In this document: one piece after another, positions 37,970 to 46,668 of the stretch
How the letters are laid out: each line of letters opens with the position of its first letter
Numbering within the stretch: the stretch's first letter is position 1
DNA from: Streptomyces sp. NBC_01237
GTDB lineage: Bacteria > Actinomycetota > Actinomycetes > Streptomycetales > Streptomycetaceae
Assembly (NCBI RefSeq): GCF_035917275.1
Contig: NZ_CP108508.1
Coordinates: forward strand, 2,728,001 to 2,792,000
Reading direction: 5' to 3'
Length of the DNA stretch: 64,000 bases
Made by a program: the position numbers and the translations under genes
The notes under the pieces: generated by a model
Database searches by the model: none
Told to the model about the DNA's origin: nothing
The model's input: only the letters and a program-made list of their open reading frames with translations

Positions 37970-40141
37970 CCCTGCGGCGAGCGGGGCTTCGTCGCCCGGC
38001 GTGCCCACCGCGTCCGCGTCGGCGGTGGTCGCGGCGGCCGCGACGATCTCCGTCTCACCGGTCCCGGCGCCGCTGGAGGCCGCCTCCCGGTCGGGCTCCG
38101 CGACGACCTGCTCGGCGACGCGCTGCGCGACGCCCGCGTTGCGTGCCTCGGCCTTCGCCGCGAGGGCCGCCACCGCGGCGTTGAACTGCTCCATGGAGGT
38201 CGGCTCGTCCGGGCCCAGGAGGTAGCTCTTCAGCTCACGGCGGGCGCCGGCCAGCGCGTCGGCCGCGGGATCGGTGACCGCTGTCAGCAGCTCACCGATC
38301 TCCTCGGCGCTGTTGGACAGGATGACCGCGGCCCGCACGGCGGTGTTCTGTCGCTTGAACTCCTCGGCACCGAGCTGGGCGGAGTCGGTGACCGCGTACG
38401 GCTTGCCGCTCGCGATGAAGTCGGAGACCACGCTGGAGATGTCCGAAACCATCGCGTCGGACTCGTTGAAGCAGTCGTACAGCTTCGGCTGGGCGCCGGA
38501 CACGGTCCGGTGCTCCCACCAGCCGAACGAACGCCAGTAGGCGTCGTCCCACTCGGCCCGCAGGGCGGCCGTCTCGGCCTCGCGCGCGGGGTCGGCGAGC
38601 GAGACCCGCGACTCCTCCGCGTCGTCGCCGCCGGACTGCCCGGTCGCCGTCAGCGCGGCGAGGCGGGCCTCGATCCGGGCCAGCTCGGCCTTGGCCGCAC
38701 TCTGCCCGGCGGCGTCCGAGGCCGCCTCCTTCGCCCAGCGGGGTTCGGCGGCGCGCTCGGCGGCCGCCCGGTCCAGCATCGCCGTGATCCGCGCGTTCAC
38801 GGCCTTGGCCTTGGCGCTGCGGATGCCGGTGAAGGGGTGCGGCTTGTAGATGATCCGGACCGGCCGGTCGGCCGCCAGCAGCCGCCGCACGATGTTCTCG
38901 CCCGCCAGCAGCAGGGAGGTGTTGCCCGGGTTGTCGTCCCAGCCCTCCCAGGTGGGTGCGTACAGGACGGTCGGGACGGCGTTCTTCGTGGTGCCGGTCC
39001 AGCTCTTGATGGGCGCCAGCTGCGGGCGTCCGACCTCGACGATGTCCTCGTCGCGGATGCCCACGTCGGCCAGGGCGTACCGGTCGCGTCCGGCCCGGCC
39101 CGCGGTCCACACCTCGTCGTACACCTTGGAGAACGGGTTGACGCTGGCCAGCTTGTCGCTGTCGCCGTGGCCGATGAAGACGTGCTTCATGGTCGGGACC
39201 CGCAGCATGTGGATGTTCTTGCCGACGTTGGCGGGGTAGAGGCAGACCCGCACGGTGGAGAGGTCCAGGTTCATCAGGTGGGTGCCCGCGGGAATGCAGA
39301 TCACGGGTACGCCGGTCTCGGCCAGCTGCGGCACCAGACCACGCTCACGCATGATGATCAGCGGGCGGCCCTCGACCCGTGCCATCGTGTCGAGCCACAT
39401 GTTGCCCTGGTACGCGGACTCGTTGGAGCCGGAGAAGTAGAGCACGACGGTCGGCTGGTACTCGCGCAGCCAGGTGTCCACGGCCTTGAGCACGGCGGGT
39501 GCCGGCGGAACCAGCCGGCCGCGGCGCAGGTACGGGACGAGCACCGCGTTGTACAGGACGGCGAGCGTCAGCGTGATCGCGGCGCCCACGTAGCCGATGA
39601 CGTACCTGCCGGTCTCGGCGGCGATCAGTATCCCCACGACGGCCGGGATGTCGAGGTGGAGCATCTTCTCGGCGGGGCGGTGCAGCAGCGCGTTCGGCGG
39701 GGCGTCGGGGATACGGACGGCGTGCAGGTCCACGTTGCGGGTGACGACCGGCATCGTGCGGCGCATCCGGATGAGGGTGGTCAGGGCGCCGTGCGGGGCC
39801 TGAAGTCCGTAGAAGACCAGGAAGCAGGCGACCGCCGTGTAGAAGAGCGGCTCCTCCGCGAGATCCAGCCGGGCCAGCAGCAGGATGAGCATCAGCTGGC
39901 GGAGCAGGAAGCGGATGGGCAGTCCCGCCCGCACCTTGCCGAGCCGGTTGACCAGGTAACTCCCCCGCTGGTGCAGGTACCAGTCCGCGACGTACGTGAG
40001 CGCCGTGGCCGCCGCGAAGAACCAGATGTTGGGGAGGAGAGCGGCGACCATGACGCAGGGATATCCCAGCCCCATCAACATTGCTGCCGCCAGTTCCGAC
40101 CTGCTGCCCACACGGGCCAGGCGAATGGCTGTCGAAATCAC
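37952..40141 (-). CDS. Membrane-anchored CDP-polyol phosphotransferase-like protein
   Basis: 729 residues from the GTG at 40141, chosen for GGAGCAGG six bases upstream; a GTG at 40177 lacks a site. The N-terminus has several membrane helices (VMVAALLPNIWFFAAATAL, FLLRQLMLILLLA, YTAVACFLVFYGL, VIGYVGAAITLTLAVLY). The C-terminal half has the Glyphos_transf-type motifs YFSGSNESAYQ, IGHGDSDK, YAPTWEGW and SDISSVVSDF. A charged Ala/Glu-rich insert precedes the last motif. Members of this unusual architecture probably act on a lipid-linked wall polymer. Confidence 0.8.
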   Translation of the reverse strand: MISTAIRLARVGSRSELAAAMLMGLGYPCVMVAALLPNIWFFAAATALTYVADWYLHQRGSYLVNRLGKVRAGLPIRFLLRQLMLILLLARLDLAEEPLFYTAVACFLVFYGLQAPHGALTTLIRMRRTMPVVTRNVDLHAVRIPDAPPNALLHRPAEKMLHLDIPAVVGILIAAETGRYVIGYVGAAITLTLAVLYNAVLVPYLRRGRLVPPAPAVLKAVDTWLREYQPTVVLYFSGSNESAYQGNMWLDTMARVEGRPLIIMRERGLVPQLAETGVPVICIPAGTHLMNLDLSTVRVCLYPANVGKNIHMLRVPTMKHVFIGHGDSDKLASVNPFSKVYDEVWTAGRAGRDRYALADVGIRDEDIVEVGRPQLAPIKSWTGTTKNAVPTVLYAPTWEGWDDNPGNTSLLLAGENIVRRLLAADRPVRIIYKPHPFTGIRSAKAKAVNARITAMLDRAAAERAAEPRWAKEAASDAAGQSAAKAELARIEARLAALTATGQSGGDDAEESRVSLADPAREAETAALRAEWDDAYWRSFGWWEHRTVSGAQPKLYDCFNESDAMVSDISSVVSDFIASGKPYAVTDSAQLGAEEFKRQNTAVRAAVILSNSAEEIGELLTAVTDPAADALAGARRELKSYLLGPDEPTSMEQFNAAVAALAAKAEARNAGVAQRVAEQVVAEPDREAASSGAGTGETEIVAAAATTADADAVGTPGDEAPLAAGPTAVR

Positions 40142-40214
40142 GAAGAACCTGCTCCAGGGGGGTGCCGGTTGATTCACCTATTGAGGGAAATGTGAAGGTG
40201 CGGCTTCACGCATT

Positions 40215-40253
40215 CGGGCCTCTGCCATCGCACTAAGCGATCACAGAGGCCCG
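40215..40253 (-). terminator. Terminator of the cytidylyltransferase-SDR gene
   Basis: CGGGCCTCTG (40215-40224) and CAGAGGCCCG (40244-40253) with an inner ATCGC/GCGAT stem, 25 bases after the stop codon. Confidence 0.85.
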
Positions 40254-40277
40254 GAAAAGCACAATTTTCAAGAATTA

Positions 40278-41777
40278 TTACACATCTTCTTGACGATCAA
40301 GCACCGAGGCCAGCGCCTGCTCGAACCCGGAGGATTCGGCGGCCCCGCGCGTCGGGTCCTGCTGCCGTACGTCGATGACGTGGCCGGTCAACGCGGAGAG
40401 GAGCACGTCCAGCGAGGTACGCGCCACCGCCTCCGAGGAGAGCAGCGAGCCCTCGGGCTCCTGGCCGAACGCCTTGGTGCGCATCGGCGTCGCGGTGCGT
40501 TCCGGGTTGACGCAGTTGACGCGGATGCCCTCGCCCGCCCACTCGTCGGCCAGCGCCTGGGTGAGGTTCACCATCGCGGCCTTGGTGGAGGAGTAGAGGC
40601 TGTACTCGGCACGGCCCCGGGTGTAGCTGCTGGAGGTGTAGAGCAGCAGCTGGCCCTTGGTCTCCGCCAGGTACTTGTACGAGGCGCGGGCGATCTGGAC
40701 GGGCGCCAGGTAGTTGACGTTCAGCGCTTCCTGGATCGTCGTGTTGTCGGTCTCGGCCAGCTTGCCGATGCGCAGCACGCCCGCGGTGTTGATGACGTAG
40801 TCAACGCGGCCGGTCTCCGCGTACGCCTTGGAGAGCGCGTCGTCGATGTGCTCCGGGTTCTCGACGTGCGTACCGGTGGTGGAGCGGCCCAGCGCGTAGA
40901 CGCTCGCGCCGTACTGCTCGGCCAGCGTGGCGATGTCGGCGCCGATGCCGTACGAACCGCCGAAGACGACGAGGGTCTTGCCGGAGAGCAGCTCACGGTA
41001 GGCGGCCTCGTCGGCCTGGCGCGGGGCGGCGGTGGAGGCCAGCTGGAAGAGCTTGTCGGTGATGAAGACGTCGACCGGCTGGGTGACCTTCATGTTGTAC
41101 TCGTCGCCCGCGACCACATAGATCGGCACGTCGGGGAGGTACTTGAGGACGACCGAACAGTCGTCGGTGGCCTGGAAGTTGGGGTCTCCCGCCGCGATCC
41201 GGTACGCCTTGCGGATCGTGGAGAGCTTGAACGCCTGCGGGGTCTGCCCCCGGCGCAGCCGGGACCGGTCGGGCACGTCGGTGATGAACTCGCCGTCCCC
41301 GCCGTGGGTGCGGGTCACGATGATCGTGTCCGCGGAGGGGATCGCGACATCGACGGCCTCGTAGCGGCCGAGGGCGTCGACGCAGTCCTTGATGACGCGC
41401 TGTGACAGGAGAGGCCGGACCGCGTCATGGAAGAGGACATTGCGGTCCTCGCCCTCGGCGAGGCCCTCGCCGAGGGCCGCGATGGCACGCTCGGTGGTCT
41501 CGTTCCGGGTGCTGCCGCCCTCGATGATCCGGGTGACCTTGGTGAGTCCGGCCTTGGCGACGATCTTCTCGACCTCGGGCACGAACCCCGGCGCCATCAG
41601 CACGATCACATCGTCGATGCCCTCGGCGTTCTCGAAGATGGTCAGCGTGTGCTCGATGACTGCCTTGCCGGCGATCTTCAGCAGCTGCTTGGGGATCGAC
41701 AGTCCCACGCGCTGACCGGTACCACCGGCGAGCACGACTGCTGTGGTCCGGGGCTTGGCTTCATGCGGCACAGACAC
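40278..41777 (-). CDS. Bifunctional cytidylyltransferase/SDR oxidoreductase (CDP-ribitol synthase-like)
   Basis: 499 residues, starting with GTG (AAGGTAGG eight bases upstream). Residues 1-240 are an IspD/TarI-type cytidylyltransferase (LAGGTGQRVGLSIPKQLL, then TPQAFKLSTIR). From about 265 an SDR domain starts with FGGSYGIGADIA and has the YxxxK pair in YSLYSSTK. In Haemophilus the same fusion (Acs1/Bcs1) reduces ribulose-5-phosphate to ribitol-5-phosphate and makes CDP-ribitol. The neighbouring phosphotransferases would use such a CDP-polyol. Confidence 0.88.
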   Translation of the reverse strand: MSVPHEAKPRTTAVVLAGGTGQRVGLSIPKQLLKIAGKAVIEHTLTIFENAEGIDDVIVLMAPGFVPEVEKIVAKAGLTKVTRIIEGGSTRNETTERAIAALGEGLAEGEDRNVLFHDAVRPLLSQRVIKDCVDALGRYEAVDVAIPSADTIIVTRTHGGDGEFITDVPDRSRLRRGQTPQAFKLSTIRKAYRIAAGDPNFQATDDCSVVLKYLPDVPIYVVAGDEYNMKVTQPVDVFITDKLFQLASTAAPRQADEAAYRELLSGKTLVVFGGSYGIGADIATLAEQYGASVYALGRSTTGTHVENPEHIDDALSKAYAETGRVDYVINTAGVLRIGKLAETDNTTIQEALNVNYLAPVQIARASYKYLAETKGQLLLYTSSSYTRGRAEYSLYSSTKAAMVNLTQALADEWAGEGIRVNCVNPERTATPMRTKAFGQEPEGSLLSSEAVARTSLDVLLSALTGHVIDVRQQDPTRGAAESSGFEQALASVLDRQEDV

Positions 41778-42352
41778 AGACGACCTACCTTGCTATGACG
41801 AGGGAAACAGTGTGATGGTCGCACTCTCCGTGACCGTCTCGCAAGGCGGACGTCGATCGTCGCATGCCCTGCGGATACCCGCAGTTCACTGCCTGGCCAG
41901 GGAGGTTGGGTTCCACGGGGCCGGTACACGAGGTGACCGAATCCACAGAGGTGTTGCGTAATCCGCACATCTGCCGCACGTACACCGGCCGTCACCAGGC
42001 AATTCCCGGTGCGGTACGGGCCGGCGGGCGACGCACGGCGGGCGGGCGGGACTCCTTCTCGGACCGTTCGCGGGCCGGTCGGGTCCGGAGGCGCGGGTTC
42101 CGGGTCGGTCGTGTACCGCAGGGGCGCTTCCGCGGCACACAACCGGCCCTGCGCCACACGGCCGACCCGGGGCCACACGGCTTCCCGACGGCACACGGCC
42201 GACCCGGGGGCTACTCGGGCTTCCCGACGGCACACGGCCAACCCAGGGCCACACAGCTTCCCGACGGCACACATCCGACCCGGCGGCCCGGACCGGACGG
42301 GCCCCGGCCGCGCGAGGTCTCTCGCGGGCGGGCCCGTTCCGGTCGCTCCGGC
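41778..42352. other. 575-bp intergenic region with promoter side and repeats
   Basis: The right side (42153-42283) is a tandem repeat. The left 200 bp, next to the cytidylyltransferase gene, is less GC-rich and likely holds its promoter, but no consensus box stands out. I see no small gene or RNA. Confidence 0.5.
42153..42283. repeat. 37-39-bp tandem repeat downstream of obg
   Basis: Three full units and a partial one share CGGCACACGGCCGACCC and end in GGCTTCCCGA; starts are near 42153, 42189, 42228 and 42265. Copies differ by a few bases and a two-base insertion. It ends about 70 bp from the obg stop codon. Confidence 0.85.
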
Positions 42353-43789
42353 CTAGAAGGGGTCGAACTCGTCGTACTCCTTCTGCGCGTCGTCCCGCTC
42401 GGCGTCCCGGTCCCGGCGGCGCTGCGCGGCGGGCCGCGGCTCCTCCAGGCGGTGGTCCTCGCCGCGGCGGCCCAGCATCTCGGCACCGGCCGTCACGGTC
42501 GGCTCCCAGTCGAACACGACCGCGTTCTCCTCGGGGCCGATGGCGACGCCGTCACCGGCACGGGCGCCCGCCTTCATCAGGGCGTCCTCGACGCCGAGGC
42601 GGTTGAGGCGGTCCGCGAGGTAGCCGACGGCCTCGTCGTTGTTGAAGTCGGTCTGCCGGACCCAGCGCTCGGGCTTCTCGCCGCGCACGCGGTAGATGCC
42701 CTCGTCGTCCACGGCCACCTGGAAGCCCGCGTCGTCGACGGCCTTCGGGCGGATGACGACCCGGGTCGCCTCCTCCTTCGGCTTGGCGGCGCGCGCCTCG
42801 GCGATGATGCCCGCGAGCGCGTACGAGAGGTCCTTGAGGCCCTTGTGCGCGATGGCCGAGACCTCGAAGACGCGGTAACCGCGGTCCTCCAGCTCCGGGC
42901 GGATCATGTCGGCGAGGTCCTGGCCGTCGGGGATGTCGACCTTGTTCAGGACGATGACGCGCGGCCGGTCGTCGAGACCGCCGTACTGCCGCAGCTCCTC
43001 CTCGATGATGTCGAGGTCGGAGACGGGGTCGCGGTCCGACTCCAGCGTCGCGGTGTCCAGGACGTGCACGAGCACCGAGCAGCGCTCCACATGGCGCAGG
43101 AACTCCAGGCCGAGGCCCTTGCCCTGGCTGGCGCCCGGGATGAGCCCGGGGACGTCCGCGATGGTGTAGACGGTCCCGCCCGCGGTCACGACACCGAGGT
43201 TCGGTACGAGGGTGGTGAACGGGTAGTCCGCGATCTTCGGCTTCGCCGCGGAGAGCACGGAGATCAGCGAGGACTTGCCCGCGCTCGGGTAGCCGACGAG
43301 CGCGACGTCGGCGACGGTCTTGAGCTCCAGGACGATGTCCCGGTCCTCGCCCGGCTCACCGAGCAGCGCGAAACCGGGCGCCTTGCGGCGGGCGGAGGCC
43401 AGCGCCGCGTTGCCGAGGCCGCCGCGGCCGCCCTGACCGGCGACGAAGGTGGTGCCCTGGCCGACCAGGTCGGCGAGCACATTGCCCGCCTTGTCGAGGA
43501 CGACGGTGCCGTCGGGAACCGGCAGGACCAGGTCCTGGCCGTCCTTGCCGGAGCGGTTGTCACCCGCACCGGGCTGGCCGTTGGTGGCCTTGCGGTGGGG
43601 GCTGTGGTGGTAGTCCAGCAGCGTGGTCACGGCCTGCTCGACGACGAGGATCACATCGCCGCCGCGCCCGCCGTTGCCCCCGTCGGGGCCGCCCAACGGC
43701 TTGAACTTCTCACGGTGGACGGAGGCGCAGCCGTGGCCTCCGTTACCCGCGGCGGCATGCAGCTCGACGCGGTCCACGAAGGTGGTCAT
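42353..43789 (-). CDS. obg: GTPase Obg
   Basis: 478 residues from the ATG at 43789 (GGAGG eight bases upstream). An Obg fold with Gly-rich strands ([21 protein letters not shown]) precedes the G domain ([19 protein letters not shown]) and a C-terminal OCT domain and charged tail. Obg acts in ribosome assembly and, in Streptomyces, in the onset of aerial growth. It follows rpmA on the same strand after a hairpin. Confidence 0.97.
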   Translation of the reverse strand: MTTFVDRVELHAAAGNGGHGCASVHREKFKPLGGPDGGNGGRGGDVILVVEQAVTTLLDYHHSPHRKATNGQPGAGDNRSGKDGQDLVLPVPDGTVVLDKAGNVLADLVGQGTTFVAGQGGRGGLGNAALASARRKAPGFALLGEPGEDRDIVLELKTVADVALVGYPSAGKSSLISVLSAAKPKIADYPFTTLVPNLGVVTAGGTVYTIADVPGLIPGASQGKGLGLEFLRHVERCSVLVHVLDTATLESDRDPVSDLDIIEEELRQYGGLDDRPRVIVLNKVDIPDGQDLADMIRPELEDRGYRVFEVSAIAHKGLKDLSYALAGIIAEARAAKPKEEATRVVIRPKAVDDAGFQVAVDDEGIYRVRGEKPERWVRQTDFNNDEAVGYLADRLNRLGVEDALMKAGARAGDGVAIGPEENAVVFDWEPTVTAGAEMLGRRGEDHRLEEPRPAAQRRRDRDAERDDAQKEYDEFDPF

Positions 43790-43844
43790 GGTTGGTGCCT
43801 CCAGGTACTGCGGAAAAATACGGAATTGTCTCTGTCGTAACACG

Positions 43845-43897
43845 CCGAGGGCGGACCCGCTTCCCCGTTTACCGGGAAAGCTGAGATCCGCCCTCGG
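43845..43897 (-). terminator. Hairpin between rpmA and obg
   Basis: CCGAGGGCGGA (43845-43855) and TCCGCCCTCGG (43887-43897) enclose a second CTTTCCCGG/CCGGGAAAG-type stem. It may partly stop ribosomal transcripts before obg. Confidence 0.8.
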
Positions 43898-43934
43898 AAG
43901 GTGCTGTGTGTCGCTCTGCGTGCGCCGAAGAAGA

Positions 43935-44192
43935 TCAGACGGCGAGCGGAACGATGTTCACGACCTTGCGGCCACGGTGCGTACCGAACTCCACCGCACC
44001 GGCGGTCAGCGCGAACAGCGTGTCGTCGCCGCCACGGCCGACGCCCGTGCCCGGGTGGAAGTGGGTGCCACGCTGGCGGACCAGGATCTCACCGGCGTTG
44101 ACGGCCTGACCGCCGAAGCGCTTCACGCCGAGCCGCTGAGCATTGGAATCGCGCCCGTTCCGAGTGGACGATGCGCCCTTCTTATGTGCCAT
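43935..44192 (-). CDS. rpmA: 50S ribosomal protein L27
   Basis: 85 residues, starting [20 protein letters not shown], with the [10 protein letters not shown] motif. The N-terminus reaches towards the peptidyl-transferase centre. It is 14 bp from the rplU stop. Confidence 0.98.
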   Translation of the reverse strand: MAHKKGASSTRNGRDSNAQRLGVKRFGGQAVNAGEILVRQRGTHFHPGTGVGRGGDDTLFALTAGAVEFGTHRGRKVVNIVPLAV

Positions 44193-44206
44193 GTCTCCTC
44201 AGTCCC

Positions 44207-44527
44207 TTACTTCGCAGCCGCGGGGATACCGGTGACCTTGATCGCCGTGTACTGCTGGCGGTGACCCTGGCGACGGCGGTAGCCGGTCTTGTTCTTGTAG
44301 CGAAGGATGTCGATCTTCGCGCCCTTGTGGTGGTCCACGATCTCGGCCTGAACCTTGATCCCGGCCAGGACCCACGGGTCACTGGTGACGGCGTCGCCGT
44401 CGACCACGAGCAGCGTAGAGAGCTCTACGGTGTCGCCGACCTGGGCGGTGGGAATCTTGTCAACCTCAACGATGTCGCCGACAGCTACCTTGTGCTGGCG
44501 ACCACCGCTGCGCACGATGGCGTACAC
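44207..44527 (-). CDS. rplU: 50S ribosomal protein L21
   Basis: 106 residues from the GTG at 44527 ([14 protein letters not shown]), ending with the GHRQQYT segment of L21. The ORF extends to 44704, but the added residues are not conserved in L21. It is first in the rplU-rpmA pair; its usual upstream neighbour rne lies 16.6 kb away. Confidence 0.98.
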   Translation of the reverse strand: MYAIVRSGGRQHKVAVGDIVEVDKIPTAQVGDTVELSTLLVVDGDAVTSDPWVLAGIKVQAEIVDHHKGAKIDILRYKNKTGYRRRQGHRQQYTAIKVTGIPAAAK

Positions 44528-44760
44528 GCGGATCTCTCTCTCGCTCGGAACGGATCCCCTGATGCCAGCCGCTCGCACGGGCCGGGGCCCGGGACGATCC
44601 GGAAGGATGAGCGGCCTCTCCCGTGACGGACGACGCGAACGCCGACCGGGTCCGGAAGGGATGTGCTCAGGGGTAGGTGCGTACAGAAACACACCGAGGG
44701 TCAAGGTTACGGGGCGGGGTTCGGGGGGTCAAACCGGGTCGCGGTCGGCGGACCGGGCCC

Positions 44761-45768
44761 TCAGGCGTGCGGCGGCAGCCAGCCGCGCTGGACGGCACGG
44801 ACCCCGGCCTCGAAACGGCTACGGGCGGTCAATCGCTCCATCAGCTCGTTGGCGATCCGCCGGGCGGTCCTCGGCGAGACTCCCAGCCGCTTGGCGATGG
44901 ACTCGTCGGTGTGCCCCTGGGCCAGCAGTCGGATCGCGGTCGACTGCTGCGCGGTGAGACCGTCCGTGCCGCATACCTGGACATCGGCGAGCGGCTGGGC
45001 GGCCGCCCAGGTGGTTTCGAAGAGCGCACAGAGAGCGGTGAGCATGCCCTCGCCGGTCAGGATGGCCGCACCGGCTGCGGTGTCGTTGCTGCTGACCGGA
45101 ATCAGAGCGGTGGAACGGTCCACGATGAGCATGCGTATGGGCAGTGAAGCGGCGGTACGGACATGCCCGCCCAAGCCTGCCAGCAGGTTCGCGTGCTCGA
45201 TCGTCGGCCGGCTGTTGCGGACGCTGTCGAGGTAGATCGTGCGCATCCTTACACCACGGCCGAGCAGGTCCTCATTGAGAGGTCGGGAGGCGGCGATGGC
45301 CGCCTCGGTCAGCACCGAGTCCGGCGAGAACGACAGAACCTCCTCCCTCGTGCCGTGAGTCAGGGAGACCAGCCGGTCCCGGATCCTGTCCAGCCCGACG
45401 AGCTGCTCCACGCCCGGATGATCACTGTCCGGCGTCAGTTCGGCGTACTCCGCTATGAGCTGCACGGCAGCCGCCCTCGAAGCATCCAATCGCTGCTGCT
45501 GGGCCGTGAGTTGAGCCTGCCGCCGGGCCATCAGGATCTCCATCCCGATATCCGGCGAGACGGCCCGCAACCGCCCGTCCTGCTCGACCGACGGCCGCAC
45601 GAGCGCCAGTTCGCTGAGCTCGTCCAGCGCCCGGCGCACGGCGTCCTCCGATGCCCCGAGGGCCGCCGAGATGGCGGCCACACCGGCTCGCGGCATGGAC
45701 AGCATGGTGCGATAGACAGCTTCGGCTGTGACGTCCAGCCCGAGCTCGGTCAACACGTTTGCCCCCAC
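44761..45768 (-). CDS. Two-HTH transcriptional regulator (TrmB-like N-terminus, LuxR C-terminus)
   Basis: 335 residues from the GTG at 45768 (GATGGCGGG upstream); a TTG at 45792 is possible. Residues about 5-70 form a TrmB-type winged helix (LSMPRAGVAAISAALGASEDAVRRALDEL). The middle resembles a PLD-like TrmB effector domain. The C-terminus is a LuxR-type HTH (LTAQQSTAIRLLAQGHTDESIAKRLGVSPRTARRIA). Such regulators are common in Streptomyces and often sit beside genes for small exported peptides. It is divergent from the peptide/hydrolase genes, so it may control them. Confidence 0.85.
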   Translation of the reverse strand: MGANVLTELGLDVTAEAVYRTMLSMPRAGVAAISAALGASEDAVRRALDELSELALVRPSVEQDGRLRAVSPDIGMEILMARRQAQLTAQQQRLDASRAAAVQLIAEYAELTPDSDHPGVEQLVGLDRIRDRLVSLTHGTREEVLSFSPDSVLTEAAIAASRPLNEDLLGRGVRMRTIYLDSVRNSRPTIEHANLLAGLGGHVRTAASLPIRMLIVDRSTALIPVSSNDTAAGAAILTGEGMLTALCALFETTWAAAQPLADVQVCGTDGLTAQQSTAIRLLAQGHTDESIAKRLGVSPRTARRIANELMERLTARSRFEAGVRAVQRGWLPPHA

Positions 45769-45800
45769 CCCGCCATCAATTGGTACGCCCAACCAAATGA

Positions 45801-45830
45801 ATCATCTCAGAATCTTCACCAACACTTCAA
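45801..45830 (-). promoter_or_regulatory. Candidate promoter of the TrmB/LuxR-type regulator
   Basis: TTGAAG (45825-45830) and GATGAT (45801-45806) on the minus strand, 18 bp apart, in an AT-richer stretch about 30 bp before the gene. Confidence 0.35.
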
Positions 45831-45883
45831 TTGATCAGCGTATGCATGTCCGCCGGGGCGAATAAGCGGGGCCCGATGCGGCC

Positions 45884-46240
45884 ATGGCCGAAACCGTCCA
45901 CTGCCGATGGCCATTCCCTCCCGCCAAGCCGTCCATGGTGAAGAGCATGTTTCTCGTCCACGCACGCTTCGAGACGCTGAAGTGCCTTGAAGTTTCGCCG
46001 GAAATACGGCAGTTGGCGCGCGCCGCGCTCGTCCTTGGCGATCAGGTCGAACATGTCGCGGTCCACCTCGTGCCGCCGCGGCACTTCGTACTGGGCTTCT
46101 ATCTCCTGTCGGACTCGCTGGCACAGGCGGAAGCCACAGCGGAGGAGATCAGCCGACGGCTGCTCGATGACACACGCGTCCCTCCGGCCGAGCTCCTGGA
46201 TGTGGGCGTACCTCTCATCGCCCCTCTGCTCAGGCAATGA
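45884..46240 (+). CDS. Small cytoplasmic protein of unknown function
   Basis: 118 residues if the ATG at 45884 is used; in-frame ATGs at 45935 and 45947 are equally likely starts and leave a compact 97-102-residue protein (MFLVHARFETLKCLEVSPEIRQ to PLIAPLLRQ). It has mixed strands and helices and no membrane segment. Codon use is less GC-biased than elsewhere. A frame on the other strand overlaps it (45827-46237) but looks less natural. It may belong with the exported peptide 230 bp downstream. Confidence 0.5.
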   Translation: MAETVHCRWPFPPAKPSMVKSMFLVHARFETLKCLEVSPEIRQLARAALVLGDQVEHVAVHLVPPRHFVLGFYLLSDSLAQAEATAEEISRRLLDDTRVPPAELLDVGVPLIAPLLRQ

Positions 46241-46471
46241 CCGGTTCCGCGCCCGAGGCAGCCCGTCCAGCCGTACGTCCAGGAGGCCCGATCCGGCCCC
46301 TCTGGACGTAACCGTCCAAGGCCGCTTTGGGTCAGCCGCAGCCTCTTCCTACCCCTCTGAGCTGCGACTTAGCTATGCATCACCGAACGGGGCGCGTCAC
46401 TGCGACGCAGCATCCGCAAGGCCATAGCCACCCCACCTGCCGACCGGCACACATGAAGGGCCAGCCACGCC

Positions 46472-46642
46472 ATGAGCCTCTCCCGTCACCTCCAGGCCAG
46501 CACGCTCACCGTTCTCGCCCTGGTGTTCGCGGCCCCCGTGATCGCCCTCTCCGTGCCGGTCCAGAGCAACTCCGCCGCTGCCGCAGTAGTGGGGACCGAC
46601 GTGCCCGCAGTCGTCACTCCGAACGACATGAGCTGGCAGTAA
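46472..46642 (+). CDS. Predicted exported 56-residue peptide
   Basis: Reads MSLSRHLQASTLTVLALVFA, then more hydrophobic residues, a run of Ala, and a short tail VVGTDVPAVVTPNDMSWQ. It has a signal-peptide-like hydrophobic core and possible cleavage after the SNSAAAA run, leaving about 17-18 residues. No Cys is present, so it is not a lantibiotic-like peptide. Its stop is 26 bp from the ATG of the first hydrolase gene, suggesting one transcript. A signalling role is a guess. Confidence 0.65.
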   Translation: MSLSRHLQASTLTVLALVFAAPVIALSVPVQSNSAAAAVVGTDVPAVVTPNDMSWQ

Positions 46643-46668
46643 TCACCGATCCCTGGGGGGACAACACC

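Noticed and set aside
45827..46237. Minus-strand 136-residue frame overlapping the small ORF at 45884-46240
   Set aside because: Its Arg/Glu-rich product has no recognisable pattern and no ribosome-binding site; the plus-strand product looks more like a folded protein. Certainty is limited.
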